Of a stretch of 64,000 nt of DNA, positions 27,084-35,705 are shown in pieces; position 1 is the stretch's first letter; every line of letters starts with the position of its first letter. The position numbers and the translations under genes are program-made. The notes beneath the pieces are model-generated. The model was given only the letters and a program-made list of their open reading frames with translations, did no database searches and was not told the origin of the DNA. Origin of the DNA: Mucilaginibacter aquariorum (GTDB lineage: Bacteria; Bacteroidota; Bacteroidia; Sphingobacteriales; Sphingobacteriaceae); the NCBI RefSeq assembly GCF_024498135.1, contig NZ_JANHOH010000001.1:1674001-1738000 (forward strand). The letters run 5' to 3'.

Positions 27084-27581
27084 TTATGGTTTTTTAGCGG
27101 TAAGTACATCCATACTTGTCACCCGCATAGCGCTACGGGCAGGTTTTTTATCTCCCGGCACAATGAGTCGGAAAGGTCCGTAATTTGCGGCAAGGTCTTT
27201 ACCGTCTTCCTTATTAGCCAGTATAACTGTTTGATCTGTAAAAGCGGGATCAATCTCTGGTAGTGCGAGCACTATCTGGTAGCCATCAGCAGCAGATACC
27301 AAAAGATATTTAGTCAGCGATTTCCCACGGAGCTGGTTATTCGGTACCGCTTCTGCTTTGGTCAGGATCTCGAATACCGAGATGCCTGAGTATTCGTGTT
27401 CCTTTCCATCTTTCGATTTAACTTTTACGCTCACCCGTTTCATTTCAGCGAATGTTGCCGCTGTTATTTTAAAAGGTTTTGCTACATCGCCGCCCACAGC
27501 AACTTCTGCACTTTGTGCAAGTAACCGGCCGGATAGGCCGAAGGAAAAGAATGTTAGGATGAGTACTGATAGTTTTTTCAT
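27084..27581 (-). CDS. Small exported protein with sulfite-oxidase/molybdopterin-binding fold, no cysteine
   Basis: A 165-residue protein with a Sec signal peptide (ending LSGRLLAQS). The mature part resembles a single oxidoreductase molybdopterin-binding domain of the sulfite oxidase type: VAKPFKITAATFAEM, HEYSGISVFEILTKA, YLLVSAADGYQIVLALPEID and YGPFRLIVPGDKKPARSAMRV. It contains no cysteine at all, so the molybdenum-ligating cysteine of true sulfite oxidases is missing and catalysis of that type is unlikely. It may be a binding or structural relative. Single-domain proteins of this kind are known in Bacteroidota but their role is unclear. Confidence 0.8.
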   Translation of the reverse strand: MKKLSVLILTFFSFGLSGRLLAQSAEVAVGGDVAKPFKITAATFAEMKRVSVKVKSKDGKEHEYSGISVFEILTKAEAVPNNQLRGKSLTKYLLVSAADGYQIVLALPEIDPAFTDQTVILANKEDGKDLAANYGPFRLIVPGDKKPARSAMRVTSMDVLTAKKP

Positions 27582-27903
27582 AAAATTAGGATCGATAATT
27601 CAATTCGTCCGGGCCAATTGTACGTATGCCATTTACTTCGATATACAATTTTCCACTATACTGGTATTTCATTCTGAATTAGTAATGCGCTTTGAAAATA
27701 ACCAAAACAAATAGTTTAATCAAGCGATACATTATAATCTCAATTCTAATAGACCGGAAAGATTAAAAAGGGTGTTTTAACCCTCGCAAATAAGACATTT
27801 AAGGGTGTGCTGGTGTACTCCATTTTAGGGAGATTTACATTAACGCTGATAATAAAATCATCAGCATTAATACTTTTTTATCACTTACCTAATCCTTACA
27901 CGA
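27582..27903. other. Divergent promoter region before the four-gene biosynthetic cluster
   Basis: A 322-bp AT-rich region between the sulfite-oxidase-fold gene (minus) and the four-gene cluster (plus). It contains the inverted repeat at 27840-27870 described separately. No gene or other clear structure was seen. Confidence 0.5.
27840..27870. promoter_or_regulatory. 31-bp inverted repeat upstream of the biosynthetic cluster (candidate operator)
   Basis: Arms TTAACGCTGAT and ATCAGCATTAA match as an inverted repeat with one mismatch in 11 positions and a 9-nt spacer. It ends 33 bp before the ATG of the first gene, where it could be an operator or a 5' leader stem-loop. No regulator gene is encoded next to the cluster. 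Confidence 0.5.
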
Positions 27904-28734
27904 ATGACAAATTTACTCTCCATCATCCTTCCTGTGCTTGATGGCATGGCTGAATCCCCTCTGAAACAGCAGCTGATCAAGTATTTTCCTATGCAGGCAG
28001 AAAACTTCGCGACTATTGAGAACAGCTTTACTTTACTTACATCAACAGCACCTGACCCCGACCGTTTGAAGCCATTCTTCCATAGCTGGAGCCAAACCAA
28101 TAACAGCGCAGTAACTGTAGCGGGGTTAAGCAACCGGATGACCATGCTTATCCATAAAAACATGCCTGTAGCAGATGAGCCACACTTATTCAGATCAGTA
28201 GCTAACCTAAACCGCATTGTGGATGAAGACCTTGCCGTTGTAGGAAAAGTTTTACACTCTGACCTGTTTTACGCCATGGCTACCAATATTTGCGGCGATG
28301 ACGAATGGTTATCCAGAAAATATCTTGATGAAAGCGCCAAGGCCTTTAAAGCCTGGAAAGATCGTAACTCTTTAAGAGATAAAGATTTGCTGATTGGCTT
28401 GCTAACCACGCTTGTACACGAAATTTATACGCATGGCGAGGTTGAATTCATCCTTCCTAAATTCACAAATTGGCTTAATGCTGAGTTTGATCTTTCTGCA
28501 ACTGATACAAAAAACACCCTTGCATGGATTAGTGTGCATTGCGGGCCTACTGAAAAGAATCATTTCTTTTACGCGGTGAGCTCTATTATGCATTATATTA
28601 AAGCGATGGACGTGAACTTGGAAGATTATGACCTGGAACAAATAGTTGCAGACTACCTATCTAAAAAAGCACTGGTAATGGAAACTATAAGCTCACGTTT
28701 GAGCAGTGTTGACAGTTTAGCGGAAGCTGTTTAA
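27904..28734 (+). CDS. Probable heme-oxygenase-like di-iron protein (unassigned)
   Basis: A 276-residue cytoplasmic, mainly helical protein without signal peptide. I do not recognise a named family. The arrangement of possible metal ligands resembles heme-oxygenase-like di-iron oxidases (CADD/UndA/SznF group): E108 and H118 in VDEDLAVVGKVLHSD, E173/H177/E179 in LVHEIYTHGEVEFILPKF, and H212, E217, H220 in HCGPTEKNHFFYA, close to the HxxxDxxH pattern of CADD. Enzymes of this fold perform oxidative steps on amino acids or fatty acids. It starts a cluster, with the ATP-grasp gene 1 bp downstream. The fold assignment is by eye and could be wrong. Confidence 0.6.
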   Translation: MTNLLSIILPVLDGMAESPLKQQLIKYFPMQAENFATIENSFTLLTSTAPDPDRLKPFFHSWSQTNNSAVTVAGLSNRMTMLIHKNMPVADEPHLFRSVANLNRIVDEDLAVVGKVLHSDLFYAMATNICGDDEWLSRKYLDESAKAFKAWKDRNSLRDKDLLIGLLTTLVHEIYTHGEVEFILPKFTNWLNAEFDLSATDTKNTLAWISVHCGPTEKNHFFYAVSSIMHYIKAMDVNLEDYDLEQIVADYLSKKALVMETISSRLSSVDSLAEAV

Positions 28735-28735
28735 T

Positions 28736-29965
28736 ATGACAAAAGAACTTTTCTATCCGGAACAAGCTACTGACGGAACCCTGTTGAAAGAGTTGATGAC
28801 GCAATACTATGGCAAGTTACCTTTTGAGGGCGACACATTTTCTGCTGTGCCTGTGGTAGTAAAGCCGCAATACCTTGCCCAAATGGATCGCTTATGCCGG
28901 GTACTTAACAGGGCGCTGGTAAATATTGTCTCTGCTTATTTTAGTGATGAGCGAATAAGGGCGATATATGATCTGGATGAAGAGATGGAAGGTATTTTAA
29001 GGGTAGCTGCAGAAAAGCCTTACACCGTTGGCCTTTACCGGCCCGATCTTTTACAGGACGAGAGCGGACAGGCAAGGATCTGCGAGATTGGCGCACGCTA
29101 CCCTATTAATGGCTGGATGATCAGTTACTACCTTAACCTTATTTGCCGAAATTCAGAAGTGATGCCCCGAAAGGAATTGCAGGCCGTACCGGGACAACTG
29201 GAGTTTTTGCAAACCTTGTATGATACTTTCGAGGCGAACCAGCCGGTAATTTTAGTGCACGATAACGAAAAGGGAACGGAGGTATTTAACCTGCTAAACG
29301 AATTTGATAAAAAAGGGTTAAGCTCCCTATCTGCCTCCTCTACTGATCTTAAGCTTCATAACGGCCAGGTTACGCTTAACAACAAGGCAGTTTCCCAGTT
29401 TATACTTGAAATGGATCGTGAAGAACTGAGGAAATTCTCGCCAGATGTTCTGCACCATATAATTCGTAACGGAATCTATTTTAATGATGTAAGAACATTG
29501 ATACTGGTGCATGATAAACGTGTGCTTGCTGCCTTGTATGACGAATCCATCATGGCCGATCATCTTTCGGAAGAAGATTACTTGTTTTTACGCCCCTTTC
29601 TTATTCCCACCTTTACGCTTAGTGAAACAGCCAAACGCGAAGAGGTTATCCATTCGAAACAAAATTGGCTGCTGAAGCAGAATAGCGGAGGCCGAGGTAT
29701 AGATATTTATGTAAAAGATGAATGCACTCCTCAAGCATGGGCAGATGTTGTGGACAATAGATGGCCGGAATACATGGTTCAGCAATATGTTCAGCAACAA
29801 CAGTTCGATTATATGCAAAGCCCGGGTATTAACATTGTAGGTATGCTGTTATGTTATAACGACCGCTCTTTCGGGCCGGGCTTGTTCAGGGGAGCGGCAG
29901 GCTGCGTAGTAAATGTACATAACGGGCGGGCGGTGATCTTCTCTCCTATGGCATTAAAAGCGTAA
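28736..29965 (+). CDS. ATP-grasp-fold ligase (unassigned family)
   Basis: A 409-residue cytoplasmic protein. The N-terminal half resembles pre-ATP-grasp domains (ARICEIGARYPINGWM at 113-128). The ATP-binding glycine loop is at 312-322 (LKQNSGGRGID, with K314). The C-terminal segment FGPGLFRGAAGCVVN (379-393) supplies the expected arginine and asparagine near the metal site. ATP-grasp ligases join a carboxylate, through an acyl phosphate, to an amine or thiol. The gene sits 1 bp after the helical di-iron-like gene and 4 bp before a glycosyltransferase, implying translational coupling. Substrates are unknown. Confidence 0.7.
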   Translation: MTKELFYPEQATDGTLLKELMTQYYGKLPFEGDTFSAVPVVVKPQYLAQMDRLCRVLNRALVNIVSAYFSDERIRAIYDLDEEMEGILRVAAEKPYTVGLYRPDLLQDESGQARICEIGARYPINGWMISYYLNLICRNSEVMPRKELQAVPGQLEFLQTLYDTFEANQPVILVHDNEKGTEVFNLLNEFDKKGLSSLSASSTDLKLHNGQVTLNNKAVSQFILEMDREELRKFSPDVLHHIIRNGIYFNDVRTLILVHDKRVLAALYDESIMADHLSEEDYLFLRPFLIPTFTLSETAKREEVIHSKQNWLLKQNSGGRGIDIYVKDECTPQAWADVVDNRWPEYMVQQYVQQQQFDYMQSPGINIVGMLLCYNDRSFGPGLFRGAAGCVVNVHNGRAVIFSPMALKA

Positions 29966-29969
29966 TGGC

Positions 29970-30992
29970 ATGACACATTCTGTTATAATACCGTTATTTA
30001 ACAAGGCTGAGTATATCACCGAAACACTGCATTCGTTAATGATGCAAACAAAGCAGCCGGATGAACTTATTATTGTTGATGATGCCAGCACAGACGGCAG
30101 TCTTTTAATTGCAAAAGACTACCTGCAACAGCATGCCGGTTCTTTTGGGCATTGCCGTATAGAGGTGATTGAACTTGCGGAAAATGGCGGTCCGGGCCAT
30201 GCCCGCAATATAGGCATGGCCCAGGCAAACGGCGAACTAATCAGTTTTTTAGATGCGGATGATCTTTATCATCCGCATTTGATTTCTGTGGCTGATAACA
30301 TGTTCTGCACGGAACATCTCGATCTTTTAGTGTTGGGTATGGCGTTTATTCCGGGTGGTGAGAGCTACCCGGATACAGGCGCGCTGGACAGGTATCTGCA
30401 ACCGATAAAAGAAAACTTATATCTATTAAAAGATCCGCTAAAAGCAGTTACCTCACCGCATTTTATTTTGGGTGTAGGAAGCAATGTGATCACTAAAAGC
30501 AAATGGATCAGGCCGGTACAGTATCACGTTCAGTCTTCTTTAAACGAGGGGATAGATTTTTGGTACCGGGTACTTAAAAATATCCATGCGCAAACAACAG
30601 GGAAAATTGGCCTGCTTACCGGTGATTTGCTTAGCGTGAGGGAAGTTAAGGGCAGCCTATCGCGCAAAACCTATACACATTTCAGAGAGATCGCACTTCC
30701 GCCGGTGATATCGCGATACAAAAAAAGTAAGGATATCAACGATAGACTGCTAATGGGTATGATTGGAAAACGCTGGTATATGCACTCGATATCCAGCCTG
30801 CAATCTGCGAGGCAAAGGGCGCTTTTTGTTTTATATCACTTTTCACTGCTGCCTCAATATGTTGGCTATATTATTTTAAGACGGCTTTCCCAAAACTCTA
30901 ACAGCACTACCCATGACATATTGTTAGTAAATGGTGTGAGAAGTGTTCACGTTCACGACCGTGAACACCGTCACAAACGCATAAATAACTGA
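29970..30992 (+). CDS. Glycosyltransferase family 2
   Basis: A 340-residue GT-A fold transferase. The nucleotide-sugar site is SVIIPLFNKAEYITETLHSL then IIVDDASTDGS (37-44), GGPGHARNIGMAQANGE, and the metal-binding DADD at 95-98 (ISFLDADDLYHP). The C-terminal third has basic residues and a hydrophobic stretch (RALFVLYHFSLLPQYVGYIIL) that may associate with the membrane. It is the third gene of the cluster. It could glycosylate the product of the ligase genes, or add a sugar to an envelope acceptor. A 9-bp stem-loop lies in its last codons. Confidence 0.88.
   Translation: MTHSVIIPLFNKAEYITETLHSLMMQTKQPDELIIVDDASTDGSLLIAKDYLQQHAGSFGHCRIEVIELAENGGPGHARNIGMAQANGELISFLDADDLYHPHLISVADNMFCTEHLDLLVLGMAFIPGGESYPDTGALDRYLQPIKENLYLLKDPLKAVTSPHFILGVGSNVITKSKWIRPVQYHVQSSLNEGIDFWYRVLKNIHAQTTGKIGLLTGDLLSVREVKGSLSRKTYTHFREIALPPVISRYKKSKDINDRLLMGMIGKRWYMHSISSLQSARQRALFVLYHFSLLPQYVGYIILRRLSQNSNSTTHDILLVNGVRSVHVHDREHRHKRINN
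30943..30968 (+). other. Stem-loop within the 3' end of the glycosyltransferase gene
   Basis: A perfect 9-bp inverted repeat (GTGTTCACG / CGTGAACAC) with an 8-nt loop, ending 24 bp before the stop of the glycosyltransferase and 61 bp before the next start. It has no T-run. It may act on mRNA processing or may be a protein site; chance is possible. Confidence 0.45.
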
Positions 30993-31029
30993 TAACAAGT
31001 AATTTAAAAATTAAGCTACTGACAAAACA

Positions 31030-32319
31030 ATGGCACCATTAAATCCAAACCTGGCACAGGCAAAATGCACTAATATAATCGGTCATGCTGCACCTCCCCG
31101 CAAAGATAATGTCATTGTACCTACAAAGCTTTCACGAATTTTAAAACTCAGCATGACTGATAAAGCACTATATGATTATTACCAGATAGCCCGGGCCTCC
31201 TCGTTATTTAAACAATTTTATTGCGATTTCCCCGGCTATAGAGACGCACCTATACTCAGCAAAAAGGCCCTGGTACAGCAATTGGAGACTCATTTTGATC
31301 TTAAACAGGAAAATAGGGGTGTGTACCTGGTACGTTCGGGAGGTTCTACCCAAAAGCCATTGGTATTCCCGGTTGATATTGCCGAGAACCTGGAGCAAAG
31401 AAGAGTGCTGGCCAACGCGCTTACTGCCGGTCATGTGTTCTCTCCGCATACCGTAGCGCTAAACATGTTCGGGTACGCGGATATGTACCGCACAGCAGCC
31501 ATTCTCGACGATATACTGGAAAAATGCCAGGCTACAACCCTTGCGGTGAGCGCCAATATAAAATACGAAGACGCCTATGCTACGGCGCTGCAGTTTAAAG
31601 CCGATTTTATAATGGGCACTCCTTCTAAACTATTTCTTTTCGCGCAGCACTTGAAAAAACAGGGGCAGCAATTGCATGTTAAAAACCTGCTATTTGCCGG
31701 CGAGTCGCTGCTTCCTTCTTACGTGCAGGGCTTTAAGGACCATTTTGGCACTAAAAACATTTACTCAATTTATGGATCGGCAGAAACCGGGATATGGGCA
31801 TGGTCGGATTATTCCGGCAATCCGTCTATGTTCCAAATTATCGATGGGATAATTGCAGAAATAGCAGAGCCTGATGCAGAGGGATTTGGCAATGTTATCG
31901 TTACCAATCTGCTTCGCAAACGCTTCCCGGTTTTCCGTTATAACCTTGGCGACATCGGCCGGTTTATTATAAAAGAAGGTATTAAGTACCTGGAATTGAA
32001 AACAAGGGAAACAGGCTCGTTTTCGTTGTACGAAAGCAATTATTCCCTGGAAGATTTCAAGGAAGTTTTACAGGATGTAGATCGCTTCCAGATCCAACTG
32101 GTTACCAACAAAGATCTACACGTGGAAGTGAAGTTTTTGCTGGTAAAACCACTTTCAGGTGAGCAAAGCCAACTGTTTGCCAGCCATAAAAAAAAGCAAA
32201 TAATGAGCGTACTGGGCTACGAGCTAAAGCACCTGGAAGTATTAGCCGGTGTTGATCTGGACTTGTATACTGACCAGGTTACCTGCAAGACCCCTCTCAT
32301 TGCAGATCTAAGAAAATAG
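31030..32319 (+). CDS. PaaK/CapK-like AMP-binding (adenylating) enzyme
   Basis: A 429-residue adenylate-forming enzyme of the phenylacetate-CoA ligase/CapK type. The phosphate loop is RSGGSTQKP (102-110), the adenine region IYGSAETG (247-254) and the motor aspartate D308 in FRYNLGDIGRF. A reduced C-terminal domain follows. Members activate a carboxylic acid as acyl-AMP for transfer to CoA, an amine or a carrier protein. It ends the four-gene cluster, 37 bp after the glycosyltransferase, and is convergent with the GH106 gene. The acid is not identifiable. With the ATP-grasp enzyme it gives the cluster two independent carboxylate-activating steps. Confidence 0.82.
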   Translation: MAPLNPNLAQAKCTNIIGHAAPPRKDNVIVPTKLSRILKLSMTDKALYDYYQIARASSLFKQFYCDFPGYRDAPILSKKALVQQLETHFDLKQENRGVYLVRSGGSTQKPLVFPVDIAENLEQRRVLANALTAGHVFSPHTVALNMFGYADMYRTAAILDDILEKCQATTLAVSANIKYEDAYATALQFKADFIMGTPSKLFLFAQHLKKQGQQLHVKNLLFAGESLLPSYVQGFKDHFGTKNIYSIYGSAETGIWAWSDYSGNPSMFQIIDGIIAEIAEPDAEGFGNVIVTNLLRKRFPVFRYNLGDIGRFIIKEGIKYLELKTRETGSFSLYESNYSLEDFKEVLQDVDRFQIQLVTNKDLHVEVKFLLVKPLSGEQSQLFASHKKKQIMSVLGYELKHLEVLAGVDLDLYTDQVTCKTPLIADLRK

Positions 32320-32348
32320 GTCTTTATAGCTTAAAATATTAAAGTATG

Positions 32349-35300
32349 TTAATTAAGATTGACGGTTTCAAGACTTACCGGGCCTAACAAACCAGATGCC
32401 TGCAGTTTACTTTTTGTGTTGTACGAGTTGTAGATTGTCCACGTTTTACGCTCAGCCACTGGTAGTCCGCTATCACCAATAAGTCGGTTCACCCATGTAT
32501 TTACTACTTTGATCTCTATCAGATTTTTGCCCTTTTTCAGCACAGAGGTAACGTCGATCTTATATGGCGCTGTCCAAACCCCGCCTAAGTCTACTCCGTT
32601 AATTTTAACCTTGGCTATTACGTTAACCATTCCTAAATTTAGGAATACCTGTTCTCCTTTTTTCGTCTTTTTCCATTGAAAAGTATTATGATACAGAGCA
32701 GGCCCCGAATAAAAACGGATGCTGTCATTAAGGTTAACTGACCAATCTGTAAGCGTTTTAAATACTACAGGGGCAACCGGGCCTCTTAATCTATTATCAA
32801 ACTGAACCGACCATGGCGTGTTGATCAATAAAGCCTTTAACGGAGCAGGAAAATTTGTCGGTGGGGTCGATTTGGTTTGTGGGTCGGCTTTTTTTCTGAA
32901 AACAATAAAGGCACTTTCCATTGGCGCCAGTTCCAGCGGAACAATTGTTTTACCATCAATTTGTGAATAAGCGTTAAGACTTCTTCTGCTCCCGCTCACC
33001 GGGTCCCATAACTCTGGTACCTTACCGGCAATACGAAACTCCGGTTCAATTTTTACCATTTTCGTTTTTTGGTTAGATATGAAGTAAATAGAGCCTTCAT
33101 TTAAGTCCCGGTGGATAAACAATATCGAATCGCTTTGCGTGATTTTAAGGTCGGGTTTTATCTTTATCAGATCCAGGGCCTCCTGCATGTTCATTCCACT
33201 CATAACCATCCCCTTCCCAACGGCATTGGTTTTAATATTTTCACCATCAATTTTGCCCCAAAGCTCATCAGCAAGAACGGCTACCTGTTTATCTGCCGCG
33301 GGATAATTTTGCAGGCTTGGCGATGTTACCGGCCTTGGGCCCAAAATTATCGCCCCCTGCATAACCAGCTCTTTTATTTTTAGCAACAGTTCGGGCCTGA
33401 TGGTTTTTAGTTGCGGCAGTACCAGGATGCTGTAGCTCATTCCATCGGGCAAAACCAACTTCCCGTTTTTTACGGTGAGCCTGGTTTTGATCACCTCACC
33501 GTTAATGTAATCAAACGAATATCCAAAAGGCAATTTAGGATCCTGCACACCTGTCATTTTCGGTGCATCCTCACTTATAAAATAGGCAACATCGGCTACA
33601 TATTTACCTTGCTGCAGCATCATGTTGCAACGCTTGATATATTTTAAAAATATATCCATATCATAGAACCAGGTATTCAATCTATTAAACTCATTACCGA
33701 AAAACGCGTTCAGCCCCGGCGCTTTATCTTCATACGGCTGGCTGATGTATACATGCATCAAGGTATTGTTTATGCCTTCGGTAAAAAAGCGGTCGGCACG
33801 TTGTTTCATCAGGGCCGGATAACGCGAATAAGGCCCCCCGGCACAGGTAAATGACTCGGCAGAGACCTTAGTTTTACCATAAATATGCGCTGCCGACGAT
33901 GCCGCCCGGTTCTCTATATCACCCAGGCTTCCCTCACTCCAAAATTCACCACCAATCTCGTCCGACTGCCCGCCATATTGCAGAAACTCCCCCGGAAAAC
34001 CCCAATGCCCATAATTTTCCAGCCAGGTAGTAAGGCCATGCTGATGGCTGATCTCGCGCAAACCGGCAACGTATTCATAAGCTACATTATCGGCAATAAA
34101 ACGGCGCAGATCCCACAGAAAACGGTCAGACATCTCCTCGCTTCCTACAACGCTTCCCTGCAATACGGGGATAAAGGGTGTAGGGTCATATCCGTAGTGA
34201 TTTGCAAACTTCTGCACAAAACCATCCGTCCAGTTCTGGCCACCTGTTTCATAGCTGTCTTCCACAGTTACACGCCAGGTTTTCCTGTCTTCGGCAGGTA
34301 TCCTCCTGATTATCTCACCCAAATAGGCATTAAAATGAGCTTTGATATGTTCCTTACTCATTTTATCCGCCTCTAAACCCGTACCTTCTACTGAAGCAGG
34401 GCCGTTATGAACTTTAGTGGGAGACATCCCGGTGCGCTCAATAACCCAGTTACCTGCCGGAACATTCCAGTTTAACTCGCCATCGGCATTCATGTACCCG
34501 GATATATCAATAACTTTTGAAGGGTCTATCACTAAATCATTATTATCAACCACAGGCTGCGCCGCCCATTGATAGGCATCCCAATATGGAAAAGGCGTTT
34601 GCCACATTTTGGCCAATGTTTTTTCAATATAGTTCTCCACCATGGGCGTCGCCGACAGCTTTACTTCAGCAATACCGCTGTTTGAGGAAAATTTGTTAAA
34701 TAAGATCCTAAAACTGTTTGAAGAAACCGCAGGAATACTGATCACAGCCGGGCCGTATGGTTTAAAGCCAACATTTAACTCACTGTTGCTGCGGTCTACC
34801 GTAAAATGTTTCACCGTAGTGTAAATGCCATCCTTTTTAACCTGTACATCTCCCGAAAAGTACATGGTGTTGCGGTTTGGCGTGATAAGTAAGCTTCGCA
34901 CGGTGTATGGCTTTTGAACCGTAAGATCAATTGCATAAGAAGTATCTGATCCAAAAACTACACCGGTGGTATCGTTGTGATCAATGATCTTAGTAATGCC
35001 CTTAATTGCCGGTGTAACACTAACTACAGGTTTATAATCACGCAGGTCCTTTGTAAAATCAGCATCAACCGGGTAAGCAATCAGTTTTACATCCTGAAAC
35101 TCGCCTTCTGGTTTGCTTAGCTTTCTGTTAAGCTTAAGCGGCCCCTTTACAGTAAGCTTTGACGATGCCAGGTATCTCATAGATTGCTCTGGTTTAACCC
35201 AGGGGCCTCCGGACTGGCTCCAACCGGGGCTGTTAAATATACCAATCTCAATATTTAGCTCGGTTGCTTTTTTTAGCGCGGCATGCAAAATATCCCACCA

Positions 35301-35609
35301 CTCATTTGTAAATATCTTTACTTTTCCTGCGGGGACATTATCCTGCCAGATATTTCCAATAAATGCCCGGTTGATCCCAACCCTTTTCATAGATTCAAGA
35401 TCACGGATAACGCCTTCTTTTGAGATGTTATCAGATATCCAGTACCAATAAATACTTGTTTGAATGGAATCGGGAACGGTTGCAAACCCTGTTTCCATTG
35501 TTGCTAACGGATCGGGCGTTTTAACGGACAGGTGTTTTTTGGTTATACAAGCAGCGAATAATAATATACTTGATAAAAGGAAAATAGAACGCCTTAAATT
35601 TTTTTTCAT
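32349..35609 (-). CDS. GH106-family alpha-L-rhamnosidase, lipoprotein
   Basis: A 1086-residue enzyme with a lipobox (LLFAAC, Cys21), so probably anchored at the outer membrane. GH106 features are the N-terminal SIYWYWISDNISKEGVIRDLESMK and IGIFNSPGWSQSGGPWVKPEQSM, the central LRRFIADNVAYEYVAGLREI and the C-terminal GH2-like sandwich (VNVIAKVKINGVDLGGVWTAPYKIDV). It removes terminal alpha-L-rhamnose from complex plant glycans such as rhamnogalacturonan. It is the last gene of a three-gene operon with the isomerase-like gene and the second GH106 gene. Exact linkage specificity is not evident. Confidence 0.9.
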   Translation of the reverse strand: MKKNLRRSIFLLSSILLFAACITKKHLSVKTPDPLATMETGFATVPDSIQTSIYWYWISDNISKEGVIRDLESMKRVGINRAFIGNIWQDNVPAGKVKIFTNEWWDILHAALKKATELNIEIGIFNSPGWSQSGGPWVKPEQSMRYLASSKLTVKGPLKLNRKLSKPEGEFQDVKLIAYPVDADFTKDLRDYKPVVSVTPAIKGITKIIDHNDTTGVVFGSDTSYAIDLTVQKPYTVRSLLITPNRNTMYFSGDVQVKKDGIYTTVKHFTVDRSNSELNVGFKPYGPAVISIPAVSSNSFRILFNKFSSNSGIAEVKLSATPMVENYIEKTLAKMWQTPFPYWDAYQWAAQPVVDNNDLVIDPSKVIDISGYMNADGELNWNVPAGNWVIERTGMSPTKVHNGPASVEGTGLEADKMSKEHIKAHFNAYLGEIIRRIPAEDRKTWRVTVEDSYETGGQNWTDGFVQKFANHYGYDPTPFIPVLQGSVVGSEEMSDRFLWDLRRFIADNVAYEYVAGLREISHQHGLTTWLENYGHWGFPGEFLQYGGQSDEIGGEFWSEGSLGDIENRAASSAAHIYGKTKVSAESFTCAGGPYSRYPALMKQRADRFFTEGINNTLMHVYISQPYEDKAPGLNAFFGNEFNRLNTWFYDMDIFLKYIKRCNMMLQQGKYVADVAYFISEDAPKMTGVQDPKLPFGYSFDYINGEVIKTRLTVKNGKLVLPDGMSYSILVLPQLKTIRPELLLKIKELVMQGAIILGPRPVTSPSLQNYPAADKQVAVLADELWGKIDGENIKTNAVGKGMVMSGMNMQEALDLIKIKPDLKITQSDSILFIHRDLNEGSIYFISNQKTKMVKIEPEFRIAGKVPELWDPVSGSRRSLNAYSQIDGKTIVPLELAPMESAFIVFRKKADPQTKSTPPTNFPAPLKALLINTPWSVQFDNRLRGPVAPVVFKTLTDWSVNLNDSIRFYSGPALYHNTFQWKKTKKGEQVFLNLGMVNVIAKVKINGVDLGGVWTAPYKIDVTSVLKKGKNLIEIKVVNTWVNRLIGDSGLPVAERKTWTIYNSYNTKSKLQASGLLGPVSLETVNLN

Positions 35610-35705
35610 TAATATCTTATTTTATAATAAACAACCACCTGCTTGTACTAATCGGCAGTGCATAAGCTACCACGACAAACTGCTTACATAAACCACAATA
35701 CGGAG

